The notes: a model not told the origin generated them from the sequence alone. DNA of 64,000 nt from Pseudomonas sp. C1C7 (GCF_013359595.1 NZ_JABFMP010000001.1:277224-341223), one strand, 5' to 3'; shown: positions 54,531 to 62,602, counted from the first letter of the stretch. Made by a program: numbers and translations.

Positions 54531-56807
54531 TCAAATACGGATCGGAGTGCGAACAGGAAGCACCGCATGAATCCAGTTGGCCTGCGTCAATGCCCGAACT
54601 CCATCGCTTCTAACATCAGGATTTCCATCCAGTGCACGTAGCGTGACGATAATAGTAACCGGCAGCGCGTGTGTCAGCGCTGGCTCGAAAGCTCGAAGCA
54701 TTGCCGTGGCTTGAAGTCCCCAGGTTTCAACAGCTGTTCCTTGTGGAAAACTCTTACGATGAACCTTCACCGGCGACCATTTGCTTCCATGCTCTACTTG
54801 GGCGGTTTCGTACCCACTCTGCCCCTCTTCTCCGTCCATCGGGACCTTGCCTTTGATGTTATTACCGTCGATTTCACCAAAGCTGAGCTCAACATTGGCC
54901 CGGACGTATTCACTGCCTGCACCTGGATCAACTGGAGGTGCATAGGCAGCGGTGATGATGATCTCACCTCGAAATTTTCCGTTATGAATCAGAGCTTCGG
55001 GAATCGGATAAGGGGCCTTTCGCCAGCGCATTCCTGGCACCAAGTCGGCTTGGAAAACCATCGTGAAGCTGTCGTCGCTGTCATACAGGCATTTTAGAAT
55101 AGCCTCAGGCCGGCCCGCTCCATGGTATCGGCGCTCGAAAGGTTCGTAATCAGGTGACGATAGTTGCGCAGAATGAATCATTAGAGCCTTTACCAGTGCC
55201 GGTGTCGGAGTCAAAGCTCCGTGTCCGGTCACTGCTAACCAAGCATTGGCAGCCATCGCAGAAGCGATGGGTGTTGCGTAACTGGTACCGAAATCATAGC
55301 TGAGCTGATTACCCGGTGTGAGCACCTTGAGGCTGCTAGGACCAGCCGCCCAGGGGGCATGAACCCCTCCTCCAACATGAGTTATATCTGGCTTTGGAGT
55401 GAATACTGGGCCCGGTCCGCAACGCGAGTAAGGCGCGGGATGCCCGACCGCTGAAAGCGCCCCAGCAGCGTCAACATGAGAGACCGACCCGACTGTTAGC
55501 GCCCTGACAGATTCACCAGGGCATGAAACACGATCGGCTAGCTGTGCCGGGTTCGGCCAAGTCCGTCGCGGTTGATCGAGATAGTTGCCAGCCGCGACAA
55601 CGAAGAGGACACCATACTTATCACTGAGATCATCCAGCGCCATGGACATTTCGCTGAAACTTTGCTCATCGCACGCCGCCCCACCAAGCGAAAGGTTCCA
55701 GACTTTGATGTCCGGTCGGCGTTGAACCGCCTCCCGTAACCTCAGTTCCAGCTCGCCGAAGGAAGAACCTCGGGCTTCCAGCGCACATACATCATGCACA
55801 TAAGCCTGCGTTTGAGGTATCCAGGAATGTCCATCATTGAAATGTGCCGCACCCGCGACGAGAGATGCGACTGCCGTGCCATGTTCGAAATTGGTATCAG
55901 GCGGAAGGACGTAGGTGTCGCGACTTTTTACCCAATCGGATATCGCAACAGCGTCTCTGCTCACCCCTGTATCAAAGACTGCGACAGTAGGATAAATAAT
56001 GTTCGCAGAGGCCGCTGTGCTGCCTGATGCAGCTGTTACAGGCACACTTACAGAGTTCCGACTATAGAAAGTAGGCTCGGCGTAAATCTGACGTGCGCCG
56101 GGGTAGTCTAGCAAGCTATCAAGAGCTGTTTCATTGAGTCGATCTAGGCGGCGAATCGCGATGAGAGGTAAGCCTCTACCGATGGGAATCTCGGAATACT
56201 CAATGTTCAGTGACTTCAAGAGCCGGATGATGGCTTCTTGGTTGATGCTGTTTATATCTGACCGCTGATATTGGAAGAGTCTCAGCAAACCGCTTCCCTT
56301 CAGTAATAATTCAGCGGGGCCTCCAGGGTTGCGACGAGCCCGCCCCCAGGGCTCGATCCCTTCGATAGCGCTGAGGTTGGCGGTAATTACTTTCGTTTTA
56401 CGCTTCAATATTGCATTGTTGAGCGCTGAGATCGCGGTCCCGTCCGCGGAAACCAACATCTCGTCAATTTTAGCGTGACCCGCAGGTTGAAGCCCCGTTT
56501 CCTCGGCAATTTCGACTGGCCTATGAGACTTCGCAATACCTTTTTCCCTTAGTCGAAAGATGAACGTCGACAGTTGCGATGGATATCTTTCGCGCTCGCC
56601 TGAAAGGGCTGAAGAAGCTTTCAGCAAAGTCTCCGATAGAGTCTGCCGGTACTCGTCATCAACGGGCACTAGAAGCTTTTTGCCGCCGCCCGGAGGACGC
56701 TCTACTGAACTGAGATCTCTGGGGGAGAATGGGACGTGAATAAAGGGGTTGTCAGTCCGGGGTTTGGGTCGATCCTGGATTGACTCTGAGCCTTTCTTGC
56801 GTGCCAT
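54531..56807 (-). CDS. S8 (subtilisin-like) serine peptidase paired with an AAA+ ATPase
   Basis: A 758-aa protein without a signal peptide, so probably cytoplasmic. The N-terminal ~270 residues are of unknown fold, with a basic start (MARKKGSESIQDRPKPRTDN). The S8 domain has a complete triad: Asp279 in VAVFDTGVS, His309 in FEHGTAVASLVAG, Ser509 in FGTSYATPIAS, and oxyanion Asn408 in VAAGN. A ~200-residue C-terminal beta-rich region follows. It overlaps the upstream ATPase gene by 56 bases. In an element with nuclease cargo it may act as a regulated toxin-like protease in phage defence; this role is inference. Confidence 0.9.
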   Translation of the reverse strand: MARKKGSESIQDRPKPRTDNPFIHVPFSPRDLSSVERPPGGGKKLLVPVDDEYRQTLSETLLKASSALSGERERYPSQLSTFIFRLREKGIAKSHRPVEIAEETGLQPAGHAKIDEMLVSADGTAISALNNAILKRKTKVITANLSAIEGIEPWGRARRNPGGPAELLLKGSGLLRLFQYQRSDINSINQEAIIRLLKSLNIEYSEIPIGRGLPLIAIRRLDRLNETALDSLLDYPGARQIYAEPTFYSRNSVSVPVTAASGSTAASANIIYPTVAVFDTGVSRDAVAISDWVKSRDTYVLPPDTNFEHGTAVASLVAGAAHFNDGHSWIPQTQAYVHDVCALEARGSSFGELELRLREAVQRRPDIKVWNLSLGGAACDEQSFSEMSMALDDLSDKYGVLFVVAAGNYLDQPRRTWPNPAQLADRVSCPGESVRALTVGSVSHVDAAGALSAVGHPAPYSRCGPGPVFTPKPDITHVGGGVHAPWAAGPSSLKVLTPGNQLSYDFGTSYATPIASAMAANAWLAVTGHGALTPTPALVKALMIHSAQLSSPDYEPFERRYHGAGRPEAILKCLYDSDDSFTMVFQADLVPGMRWRKAPYPIPEALIHNGKFRGEIIITAAYAPPVDPGAGSEYVRANVELSFGEIDGNNIKGKVPMDGEEGQSGYETAQVEHGSKWSPVKVHRKSFPQGTAVETWGLQATAMLRAFEPALTHALPVTIIVTLRALDGNPDVRSDGVRALTQANWIHAVLPVRTPIRI

Positions 56808-57966
56808 GGTCGCTGCCTTCCTTGATAACCTTGCCTATATGCCTTGTCGATAGACCGTAAAGCTTCGCGAGGGCCCTGATGGAAAAATGCTTAGGGGACC
56901 ACTCTCGCAGCCAATGAATCTCCGCCTCGACGGTTGATAGCAGTATGCCACTTGTAATCGCCAGATTTAAACCTAGCCGCCGTGTTAGCTCTAACTCACT
57001 TATTTCGCTGCCGCTGGCAAGAACTGTCGCTCGCTTCGTATCAAGACAGACCTGCTCAATGTTTGAACCAGTAATACCGGCAGAGATATCTGCGAGATGG
57101 TTCAGATCGATCCCTTCAATCGTGTACGGCAACAAAAATTGTGCCCATAGCTGCTTACGCAAAGCAGTGTCTGGAATCGGCATTGGTACGCGGAAACCGA
57201 AACGTCGCCACACCGCCGGATCCAGCAAGCGGTCATGATTCGTGGCGGCAATCACTACCGTGCTTTCCGTTATCGCATCGATGTTCTGCAGCAGCGCAAT
57301 GACAACGCGCTGAAGTTCTCCAACGTCTCGCTCATTACCCCTCGCGCTTGCCAAAGCATCAAATTCGTCGAGGAGGAGTACGCAGGGCCTTTGTTGTGCG
57401 AACTCAAAAACCCGTCTGAGATTTCTGCTGGTCTGACCCAAAAGGCTACTCACAAGCGTATCGCAGCGTACTGTGAGCAGGGGCAGATTTAGCTTTGCAG
57501 CTACGTAGCGTGCCAGCTTGGTTTTTCCGGTTCCTGGCAACCCATAAGCCAGTAGCCGACTCGGCATCGCCGCATTGACACGGGCAAGCTCGTCGTAGCG
57601 CTGGACATTGGCAATAAACTCACCAATTCGGGATGCAATCGCACTCGGTAGCAGAAGAGGGGCATCGTCCTCCTTAGGATGGCTTACATCCACAGTGTGC
57701 AGATGGCTTTCACCGTCAACAGGTAGGTTCCCGAAGCTGACCCCGTTGGAAGCGTCTTGCACACTTGCTAGCGCCACAGGTGCCCGGGCTAGCCGCTCGC
57801 GAATCAAGCGCGCTTGCTTGCCCTCTCCAGCCTGGTCCAACTTCTCAGCAAGCAGCCCAGCATAGTTCGAGGCCATACTGGCATTAGCTCTCAGGGCGCC
57901 GTCCAATATTTTGAGTATTTCCGAGAGATGTTCCAAGATCGCTACCAACCCACAAATTCGTTTCAA
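56752..57966 (-). CDS. AAA+ ATPase (Cdc48/SpoVK-like) paired with the S8 peptidase
   Basis: A 404-aa protein if it begins at the TTG at 57966; ATG at 57876 (residue 31) is an alternative. Residues ~100-330 form one AAA+ module: Walker A GLPGTGKT (142-149), Walker B LLLDEFDAL (197-205), sensor-1 Asn in AATNHDR and Arg-finger candidates R254-R255. The C-terminus (FSIRALAKLYGLSTRHIGKV) reads as a helix-turn-helix. The 56-base overlap with the peptidase gene indicates coupled synthesis; the ATPase may remodel or gate substrates for it. The palindrome at 57973 lies directly upstream. Confidence 0.88.
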   Translation of the reverse strand: MKRICGLVAILEHLSEILKILDGALRANASMASNYAGLLAEKLDQAGEGKQARLIRERLARAPVALASVQDASNGVSFGNLPVDGESHLHTVDVSHPKEDDAPLLLPSAIASRIGEFIANVQRYDELARVNAAMPSRLLAYGLPGTGKTKLARYVAAKLNLPLLTVRCDTLVSSLLGQTSRNLRRVFEFAQQRPCVLLLDEFDALASARGNERDVGELQRVVIALLQNIDAITESTVVIAATNHDRLLDPAVWRRFGFRVPMPIPDTALRKQLWAQFLLPYTIEGIDLNHLADISAGITGSNIEQVCLDTKRATVLASGSEISELELTRRLGLNLAITSGILLSTVEAEIHWLREWSPKHFSIRALAKLYGLSTRHIGKVIKEGSDHGTQERLRVNPGSTQTPD

Positions 57967-58369
57967 ATTTTGGCGTTAGTGTAACGCAAAAGGCCATTTC
58001 CGCTACACAATCCGCCATTTATGAAACACCCCTTGGCAATTGTCACTCACCTTGGCAGAAGCGAAATGCCCTAGAGAGCTATAGGGGGTCGGAAGGTCGA
58101 TTCACGGTGGGAGTGTTGGATTGCTAAGAAAAAGGCGACATCGATAAGGCACGCTTTGACTTACTGCATCCTTGCGTAAACGCTCAGCAACGGAGCTGCT
58201 ATGGTTTCCTAGACACGCTGTCTCCATGGACACAGGAGCGATCACAGAAAATACTGATTAAGCTAGGCTAGGTGCTGGGTTCACCGGCCAATGAACGCTC
58301 ATACAGAAGCAGTCATCGAAGCACTCCAAGCTGAATTTAATTATTTAGGGTTCTAGGGATGGATTATTA
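57967..58369. other. Non-coding gap between the two cargo modules
   Basis: A 403-base gap with no supported gene. It holds the palindrome before the AAA gene and then sequence with short broken frames on the plus strand. G+C falls along it toward the HNH gene, which suggests a junction between two separately acquired modules. Confidence 0.5.
57973..57987 (-). promoter_or_regulatory. Palindromic operator candidate before the AAA gene
   Basis: GCGTTAGTGTAACGC is a perfect palindrome with a three-base centre, six bases from the start codon at 57966. On the minus strand it contains GTTACAC, the heptamer repeated at both ends of the element. Confidence 0.5.
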
Positions 58370-59197
58370 CTACCATCCTACTTGCGTACCTAAAACGTCC
58401 ACCACCAACACATTAATATCCTCGTCTTTAAGCTTAGTCAGACCATGGTAAAAAGCATATCTCCAAGAGTTGTAATCGCCGCTTTCTTGACATAGATGGA
58501 ATTCGTATAAAACGACTTCCCTTCTAAACTCCACTATAGTTGGCCAGCGCCTTGCTCTTCTTCTAACATCCGAGAATAGGGCCTGACACTTATTAAAGTA
58601 AGCTATCTCGTCAACAGAGGAGTCAATATGGTGGTCAACTCTACAAATTTCATCTTCAGTTAGACCGCTCTGGTCATAAAGCAAGGCACCAAATTCGGGA
58701 ACTCCGTGCTCAGCCTTAATACTTACATATAGCGATACTCGGCTAAGAAGAGCTTTGTCGAAATAAGGGTGCAATAACGCGATTGGCGCACCATACTCAT
58801 TTATATTATTTCGCTTCGTATTGCAACCTCCACAGGAGGGCATCAGGTTTAAGCTAAACACAGAAAACTCTGGATAGCACGCTTTGGGCAGGTAATGCTC
58901 AATGGTTCTGGCTCCATCTCCGCCGCAAAATGGACAGCTATCCAGGCCGTTGTAGTTGATAAGGTCGATCCATTCCAGACTTGCTGCCTTTGGTCTATTC
59001 TCATATGCAGAGACTAATGCTTTTTTCTGTTCGTCGCAGGTATTTATAGGTTGTGTTATCGGCAACCCCTTTGTTCTCACGTAGCGGCGATAAGCATTCT
59101 TGATATCTAACTCAATCGGCTGAAGAATAACATAATGACCGGTTATTGCCGGCAGCATAGATCTGTCTGCTATTTTCTTATAATGTAAAGACCTCAA
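58370..59197 (-). CDS. HNH endonuclease, PtuB-like partner of the ATPase
   Basis: A 275-aa protein with a central HNH region: CPFC at 88-91, IEHYLPK with His101, and SCGGCNTKRNN at 121-131. This fits the HNH proteins found with PtuA-type ATPases in Septu and retron systems. The Cys pairs should bind structural zinc and His101 should be the catalytic residue. It starts one base after the ATPase stop on the same strand, so co-translation is likely. The DNA is clearly AT-richer than the core. Confidence 0.88.
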   Translation of the reverse strand: MRSLHYKKIADRSMLPAITGHYVILQPIELDIKNAYRRYVRTKGLPITQPINTCDEQKKALVSAYENRPKAASLEWIDLINYNGLDSCPFCGGDGARTIEHYLPKACYPEFSVFSLNLMPSCGGCNTKRNNINEYGAPIALLHPYFDKALLSRVSLYVSIKAEHGVPEFGALLYDQSGLTEDEICRVDHHIDSSVDEIAYFNKCQALFSDVRRRARRWPTIVEFRREVVLYEFHLCQESGDYNSWRYAFYHGLTKLKDEDINVLVVDVLGTQVGW

Positions 59198-59198
59198 C

Positions 59199-60899
59199 TC
59201 AAGACTCCTTACTTTTGAGATGATGCTTTACTTTGATTAGCATATCCATGCTCAGGATATCACTGTAGCGCTTAATAATATCTTCTAGCGATATCTTTCT
59301 TTCAACTATCTGATTTACTATTTTATCATTGAATGACTCCACCAAGCTGTCACCAAAAATAGTTTCGGAAAGTTCTGACACGCTAGCACCCAAGGTTTTT
59401 ATGTAGAATTGATCGATCGCGACAGTGCTATCTTGTTTTTTTCGAAAAACGTGGACACAGTGCGATGGTGTTTCACGTACAACATAGACAGAGTGGGTGG
59501 CAACTACAGCTACTGACGAAGTCGCCACCAAGACCTCGTAAAGTAAATTCATAAACTCTGTTATCAGATTCGGGTGTAGATGCGTTTCTGGCTCATCTAT
59601 TAAAACGAGAGTACCTTGATCTGCCACGGACAAAAAATGGGTGGCAAATCGGAAAAACATTTTTTGCCCGCTACTTAAAGGTATAGCTAACCTTGCCTCA
59701 GTCCTAAATGCTAAGTCCCTGGTTTCATTAATATTATTTAGGATATCCAAGACCCTGAGCTCGTTACCTCTGACTGCGGCTAATGGAATCCAAGCATTAC
59801 CTAGCTCGTCAAACATTTTTGCACTGTCTTGTAACTTATTGTGCACAGGTATTAATAACTGTGCATCGGGTACAGCTTTTTGCATGATTTTTTTGAAAAG
59901 AACGAAACGCTCCTCACTTCCCAGCCTATCTTCGCTTCGAATCAGGTCAGCTAGTTGATGCGCCAAGCCTGACTTTTCTTCTAGCCCCATATCAAAATAA
60001 AGATAATCGAACGCTCCTCTTAAGTTTGCTCGCCGCGGCAAAATATTGTGAGGATCTGTGGAGTAAACACAAACACGACTAAACGACGGTAAATCACTCC
60101 AATTTTCACTGCATTCATTTTCGTCTGGCACGGCGAGACCGCCGTCTTGCTCGAAAAGCTGGGAGGGAATACGCGACTCAGAGACTGAGTTGACTTTTTC
60201 TTGTACCGCCAAGATGAGATTTTTTAAGTACCTAGTCTTTCCGACCCCATTCACCCCGATTAGGCAGTGTACTCGGTCAGGTATTAAATCATTGTCACGA
60301 TAAGTGAAATTTACCGTGTAAGTAGAAGCTTCACGTGGCTTGGTAGTAAAGCTAAATGGAATCCTAGCATCGATCGGTGGCTGTACCCGATTCCCTTTAA
60401 AGTATCCGTATTTGAAAGCTTTGTACGGCCCACTTTTCCTTATTACTCCATTGGCAAACTGGGGCGTATCCACGACCAATCGATAGGTATCATTGCTGAT
60501 TTTTTCGTTTATGAGCAAAGAGTTAAGCTCTCCAAGGCTCAATAACACTTCATCATAAGCATCAGGTGCCAACACTTCCGCCAAACGCTTATATTCATCC
60601 ACAGATGAAAGAACACAAACAAATGGCGGAAACTTAATATTAGGAGGAAATCCAGGCAACTCCTTTTTATGTATACCAATAAGCCGCTTCACCCAAGCGC
60701 TAATATTACTTTCTGGTTGATCGCTTGGAAAAGGAACAAGCCTTATATTTGCCTCATGAACAACCCCACTTGCAAGAAATCTAGCCTGAGCATGAAAATT
60801 ATAGCCAAAGTCATTCCACCCGGTATTTACTGGAAATATATTTATAGTTTTTTCTGTACTGGGGTTGGAAGCGCTTTCAGTTACAGTCGTGGCCCACAT
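59199..60899 (-). CDS. ABC/OLD-like ATPase, PtuA-like, with N-terminal extension
   Basis: A 566-aa ATPase. Walker A GVNGVGKT is at 215-222, the ABC-type signature LSSGQ at 408-412, Walker B LVLIDEPE at 431-438, then THLHPN and switch His in VATHS (~469). In the usual PtuA layout the Walker A lies near the N-terminus; here ~210 residues of unknown fold precede it. With the HNH partner it resembles a Septu-type anti-phage module, in which the ATPase controls the nuclease. No reverse transcriptase is nearby, so it is not a retron. Variant status is inference. Confidence 0.88.
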   Translation of the reverse strand: MWATTVTESASNPSTEKTINIFPVNTGWNDFGYNFHAQARFLASGVVHEANIRLVPFPSDQPESNISAWVKRLIGIHKKELPGFPPNIKFPPFVCVLSSVDEYKRLAEVLAPDAYDEVLLSLGELNSLLINEKISNDTYRLVVDTPQFANGVIRKSGPYKAFKYGYFKGNRVQPPIDARIPFSFTTKPREASTYTVNFTYRDNDLIPDRVHCLIGVNGVGKTRYLKNLILAVQEKVNSVSESRIPSQLFEQDGGLAVPDENECSENWSDLPSFSRVCVYSTDPHNILPRRANLRGAFDYLYFDMGLEEKSGLAHQLADLIRSEDRLGSEERFVLFKKIMQKAVPDAQLLIPVHNKLQDSAKMFDELGNAWIPLAAVRGNELRVLDILNNINETRDLAFRTEARLAIPLSSGQKMFFRFATHFLSVADQGTLVLIDEPETHLHPNLITEFMNLLYEVLVATSSVAVVATHSVYVVRETPSHCVHVFRKKQDSTVAIDQFYIKTLGASVSELSETIFGDSLVESFNDKIVNQIVERKISLEDIIKRYSDILSMDMLIKVKHHLKSKES

Positions 60900-61215
60900 T
60901 TAAAATCCTTTTCTAGTGCGATCTTTTATGAATTTTATTGGAGAATTTTTATATCCGAGAATAAAAAACAACATACACCCAACAAGAACACAACTCGATT
61001 CAACATCCTACTATAGCATCAAAGGACCTTTTTAATGGCACCCTGCGTGGCTTACTAATATACATATAAGGCCTGATCGAAAGTGCATACACGTAAAATT
61101 GCCCTCAAAGATTTTTATCATGACTTGTCCTGGAACTCTATCCGTCTGGGCGAGCCGGACTGATTTTTATTCTTGGCAAGCAGTGCTACTGTCACTACCG
61201 CCTAGCCTGACAAGA

Positions 61216-61339
61216 TGTTACACCAAGCAGTGTTGTTACACCTCGTATACCAAACGCACCCAGCAAGCGTTACACAGAAAAAACCCTTTAAATTCAGTTA
61301 ATTACCCATGGCTGCCACACCAGTTACACGCGTTACACC
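61216..61339 (+). repeat. Cluster of five GTTACAC repeats
   Basis: TGTTACACC occurs at 61216 and 61234, GTTACAC at 61269 and 61323, and GTTACACC at 61332, all in the same orientation within 124 bases. These may be iterons or regulator sites shared with the left end and the AAA operator. Confidence 0.65.
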
Positions 61340-61438
61340 AGATTTAATAGGTACCCGCCCCACTCCCCATTAGTAACGAGCGCCATCCGCGAGCAGCACC
61401 CAGCGAGAGCCTAGGGCCCCTGAGTCGATTAGAGAGAC

Positions 61439-61679
61439 ACGGGGTCGGAAACCCGCGGGATCGTGGTAGCGGCAGGCGGTCCAACTTACTGAAATTTCAG
61501 GCACTGAAATTGAAATGATTTCTCAGAAAGAGAGGCTTCGTTACCGCATTGGTAATAGTGACAGTCCATCCCCGGAGAGATAGGGCAAATGCACTGGTGA
61601 ACCTCAGTTCACCGAGTTCACCTGTTCACTAAGCTGGCACCTTTTCCTCTAACTCGATCCCGCGGGTTTCCGACCCCGT
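61439..61679. other. Candidate replication origin with inverted repeat and P4-like iterons
   Basis: Arms at 61439-61463 and 61655-61679 are perfect 25-base inverted repeats. Between them lie GGTGAAC (61596), GTTCACC (61607 and 61616) and TGTTCAC (61623): four copies of a motif that matches the known P4 alpha-protein iteron GGTGAACAG in its core. With a primase-helicase gene in the element, an origin is the best reading; the function of the inverted repeat is unknown. Confidence 0.55.
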
Positions 61680-61764
61680 ATCAACCCATTCGTCCCAGGG
61701 TCCCCAGCAGGTCTGCCATGTGGGATCATCTCTATAAACCCCGCGCTCAGACTAAGGAAAGAAG

Positions 61765-62412
61765 ATGCTCATCGACTTTAATGAAGTGACTTACCATCAG
61801 GACTGGGAGTGCTTTGCTATGGCCTTCGTCGAGATTCTGGGGCTGGATATAGAGGCGCGATGTGCGGTAGGACCAGACGGCGGTAGGGATTTCATCGCAT
61901 CCGAGAATGTGCGCTTTGGTGGTAAATATCGCTGGCTGGTGAGCTGTAAACACCGTAGCAGTGGGACCATTGGCAGTAGTGATGATGAGGCTAAGGATCA
62001 CCGACTCAGAGAATTTCAATGCAATGGATTCATGTTCGTCTACAGCCGACCGCTCACCTCGGGATTGCTACAATCCTTTGAACGCGTTCAAGCGAATACT
62101 GGTGCTGGGCTCAAGATTTTCACTGATCGCGAAATCGAATCGACACTCGTAGGAAGCCCTGATTTTTATCTTTTGATTCGTCAATATTTCCCTAAATCTT
62201 GGGAGCGTCTGGCCCCTGCTCTTCAAAGTAATGACTGTGATTGTGGGCATACGGCGGGCAATATTTATCTGATTCCATTTACAGATCCCCGGACACGGCA
62301 GGTCGAACACCAACTCTGCTGCGACTACTGTGGATCGCATACCACTGAAGCTATGAGCAGGGAAAACGTACATTACGGACAACCAATTCTGATTCACCCT
62401 GAGCCCTACTGA
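61765..62412 (+). CDS. Mrr-like restriction endonuclease-fold protein
   Basis: A 215-aa protein with an N-terminal PD-(D/E)xK-like core: GPDGGRDF (Asp38, Asp42) and VSCK (Lys62), resembling the Mrr motif DGGxD..QCK but with Ser in place of Gln. The C-terminal part carries paired Cys (CDCGH and CCDYCGSH), a probable zinc ribbon. It has an AAGGAAAG ribosome binding site. It is the last gene before attR. A restriction role against modified DNA is inferred from the fold. Confidence 0.75.
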   Translation: MLIDFNEVTYHQDWECFAMAFVEILGLDIEARCAVGPDGGRDFIASENVRFGGKYRWLVSCKHRSSGTIGSSDDEAKDHRLREFQCNGFMFVYSRPLTSGLLQSFERVQANTGAGLKIFTDREIESTLVGSPDFYLLIRQYFPKSWERLAPALQSNDCDCGHTAGNIYLIPFTDPRTRQVEHQLCCDYCGSHTTEAMSRENVHYGQPILIHPEPY

Positions 62413-62456
62413 ACACGCGACTAAACCTGGGCTAATCAGCTAGCGATCAGAATTAT

Positions 62457-62475
62457 GTATCCCTACTTGTATCCC
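62457..62475 (+). repeat. Candidate integrase arm site, right end
   Basis: GTATCCCTACTTGTATCC matches 17 of 18 bases of the left-end site at 45975, in the same orientation, 47 bases inside attR. Confidence 0.55.
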
Positions 62476-62521
62476 AATGCTTAAAATAGCTCTGCAGGCC
62501 TCAGCCCATATGGAACACTCC

Positions 62522-62539
62522 AGTCTCCCTCGGGCACCA
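62522..62539 (+). repeat. attR core
   Basis: AGTCTCCCTCGGGCACCA repeats the tRNA-Leu 3' end at 45841-45859, missing one G of the GGGG run. The functional tRNA end is at attL; this copy has no tRNA body. Confidence 0.88.
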
Positions 62540-62548
62540 AAATTAAGA

Positions 62549-62577
62549 AAGGTCTTGCGAAGCAAGGCCTTTTTTTT
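62549..62577 (+). terminator. Displaced native tRNA-Leu terminator
   Basis: The stem AAGGTCTTGC..GCAAGGCCTT with T8 tail lies ten bases after attR. Before insertion it would have followed the tRNA directly. Confidence 0.8.
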
Positions 62578-62602
62578 CGCCTGAAGAAACACCCCGCCCC
62601 CC

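Larger units (their letters stand above)
60900..61764. other. Large non-coding region: promoter side, heptamers and candidate origin
   Basis: An 865-base stretch without a supported gene. It includes an AT-rich promoter-like part for the ATPase (60900-61100), five GTTACAC copies (61216-61339), a 25-bp inverted repeat pair (61439 and 61655) and GGTGAAC iterons (61596-61629). Sequence between the arms also has the palindrome TGAAATTTCA (61490). The density of repeats suggests a replication or control region. Confidence 0.7.
45841..62539. mobile_element. P4-like integrative element in tRNA-Leu carrying defence cargo
   Basis: The element spans from the tRNA-Leu 3' end to a direct repeat of it 16.7 kb away. 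Left to right: integrase, a 279-aa unknown protein, AlpA-type regulator, structured leader RNA, four ATGA-coupled genes ending in a Toprim/DUF927 protein, two accessory proteins, an AAA+/S8 peptidase pair, an ATPase/HNH pair, an origin-like region and an Mrr-like nuclease. No capsid, packaging, relaxase or transfer gene is visible, so it probably depends on a helper or is defective. No REP repeats occur in it, unlike the flanking core. Confidence 0.88.

Noticed and set aside
58130..58370. Transposase or other gene remnant in the gap before the HNH gene
   Set aside because: Short plus-strand frames break within 20-40 codons and match no family I can name.
58370..60899. Retron with HNH effector
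   Set aside because: ATPase/HNH pairs also occur as retron effectors, but no reverse transcriptase or msr-msd region is present nearby.
45841..62539. Complete prophage
   Set aside because: No terminase, portal, capsid, tail or lysis gene was seen; only integration, control, replication and cargo genes.
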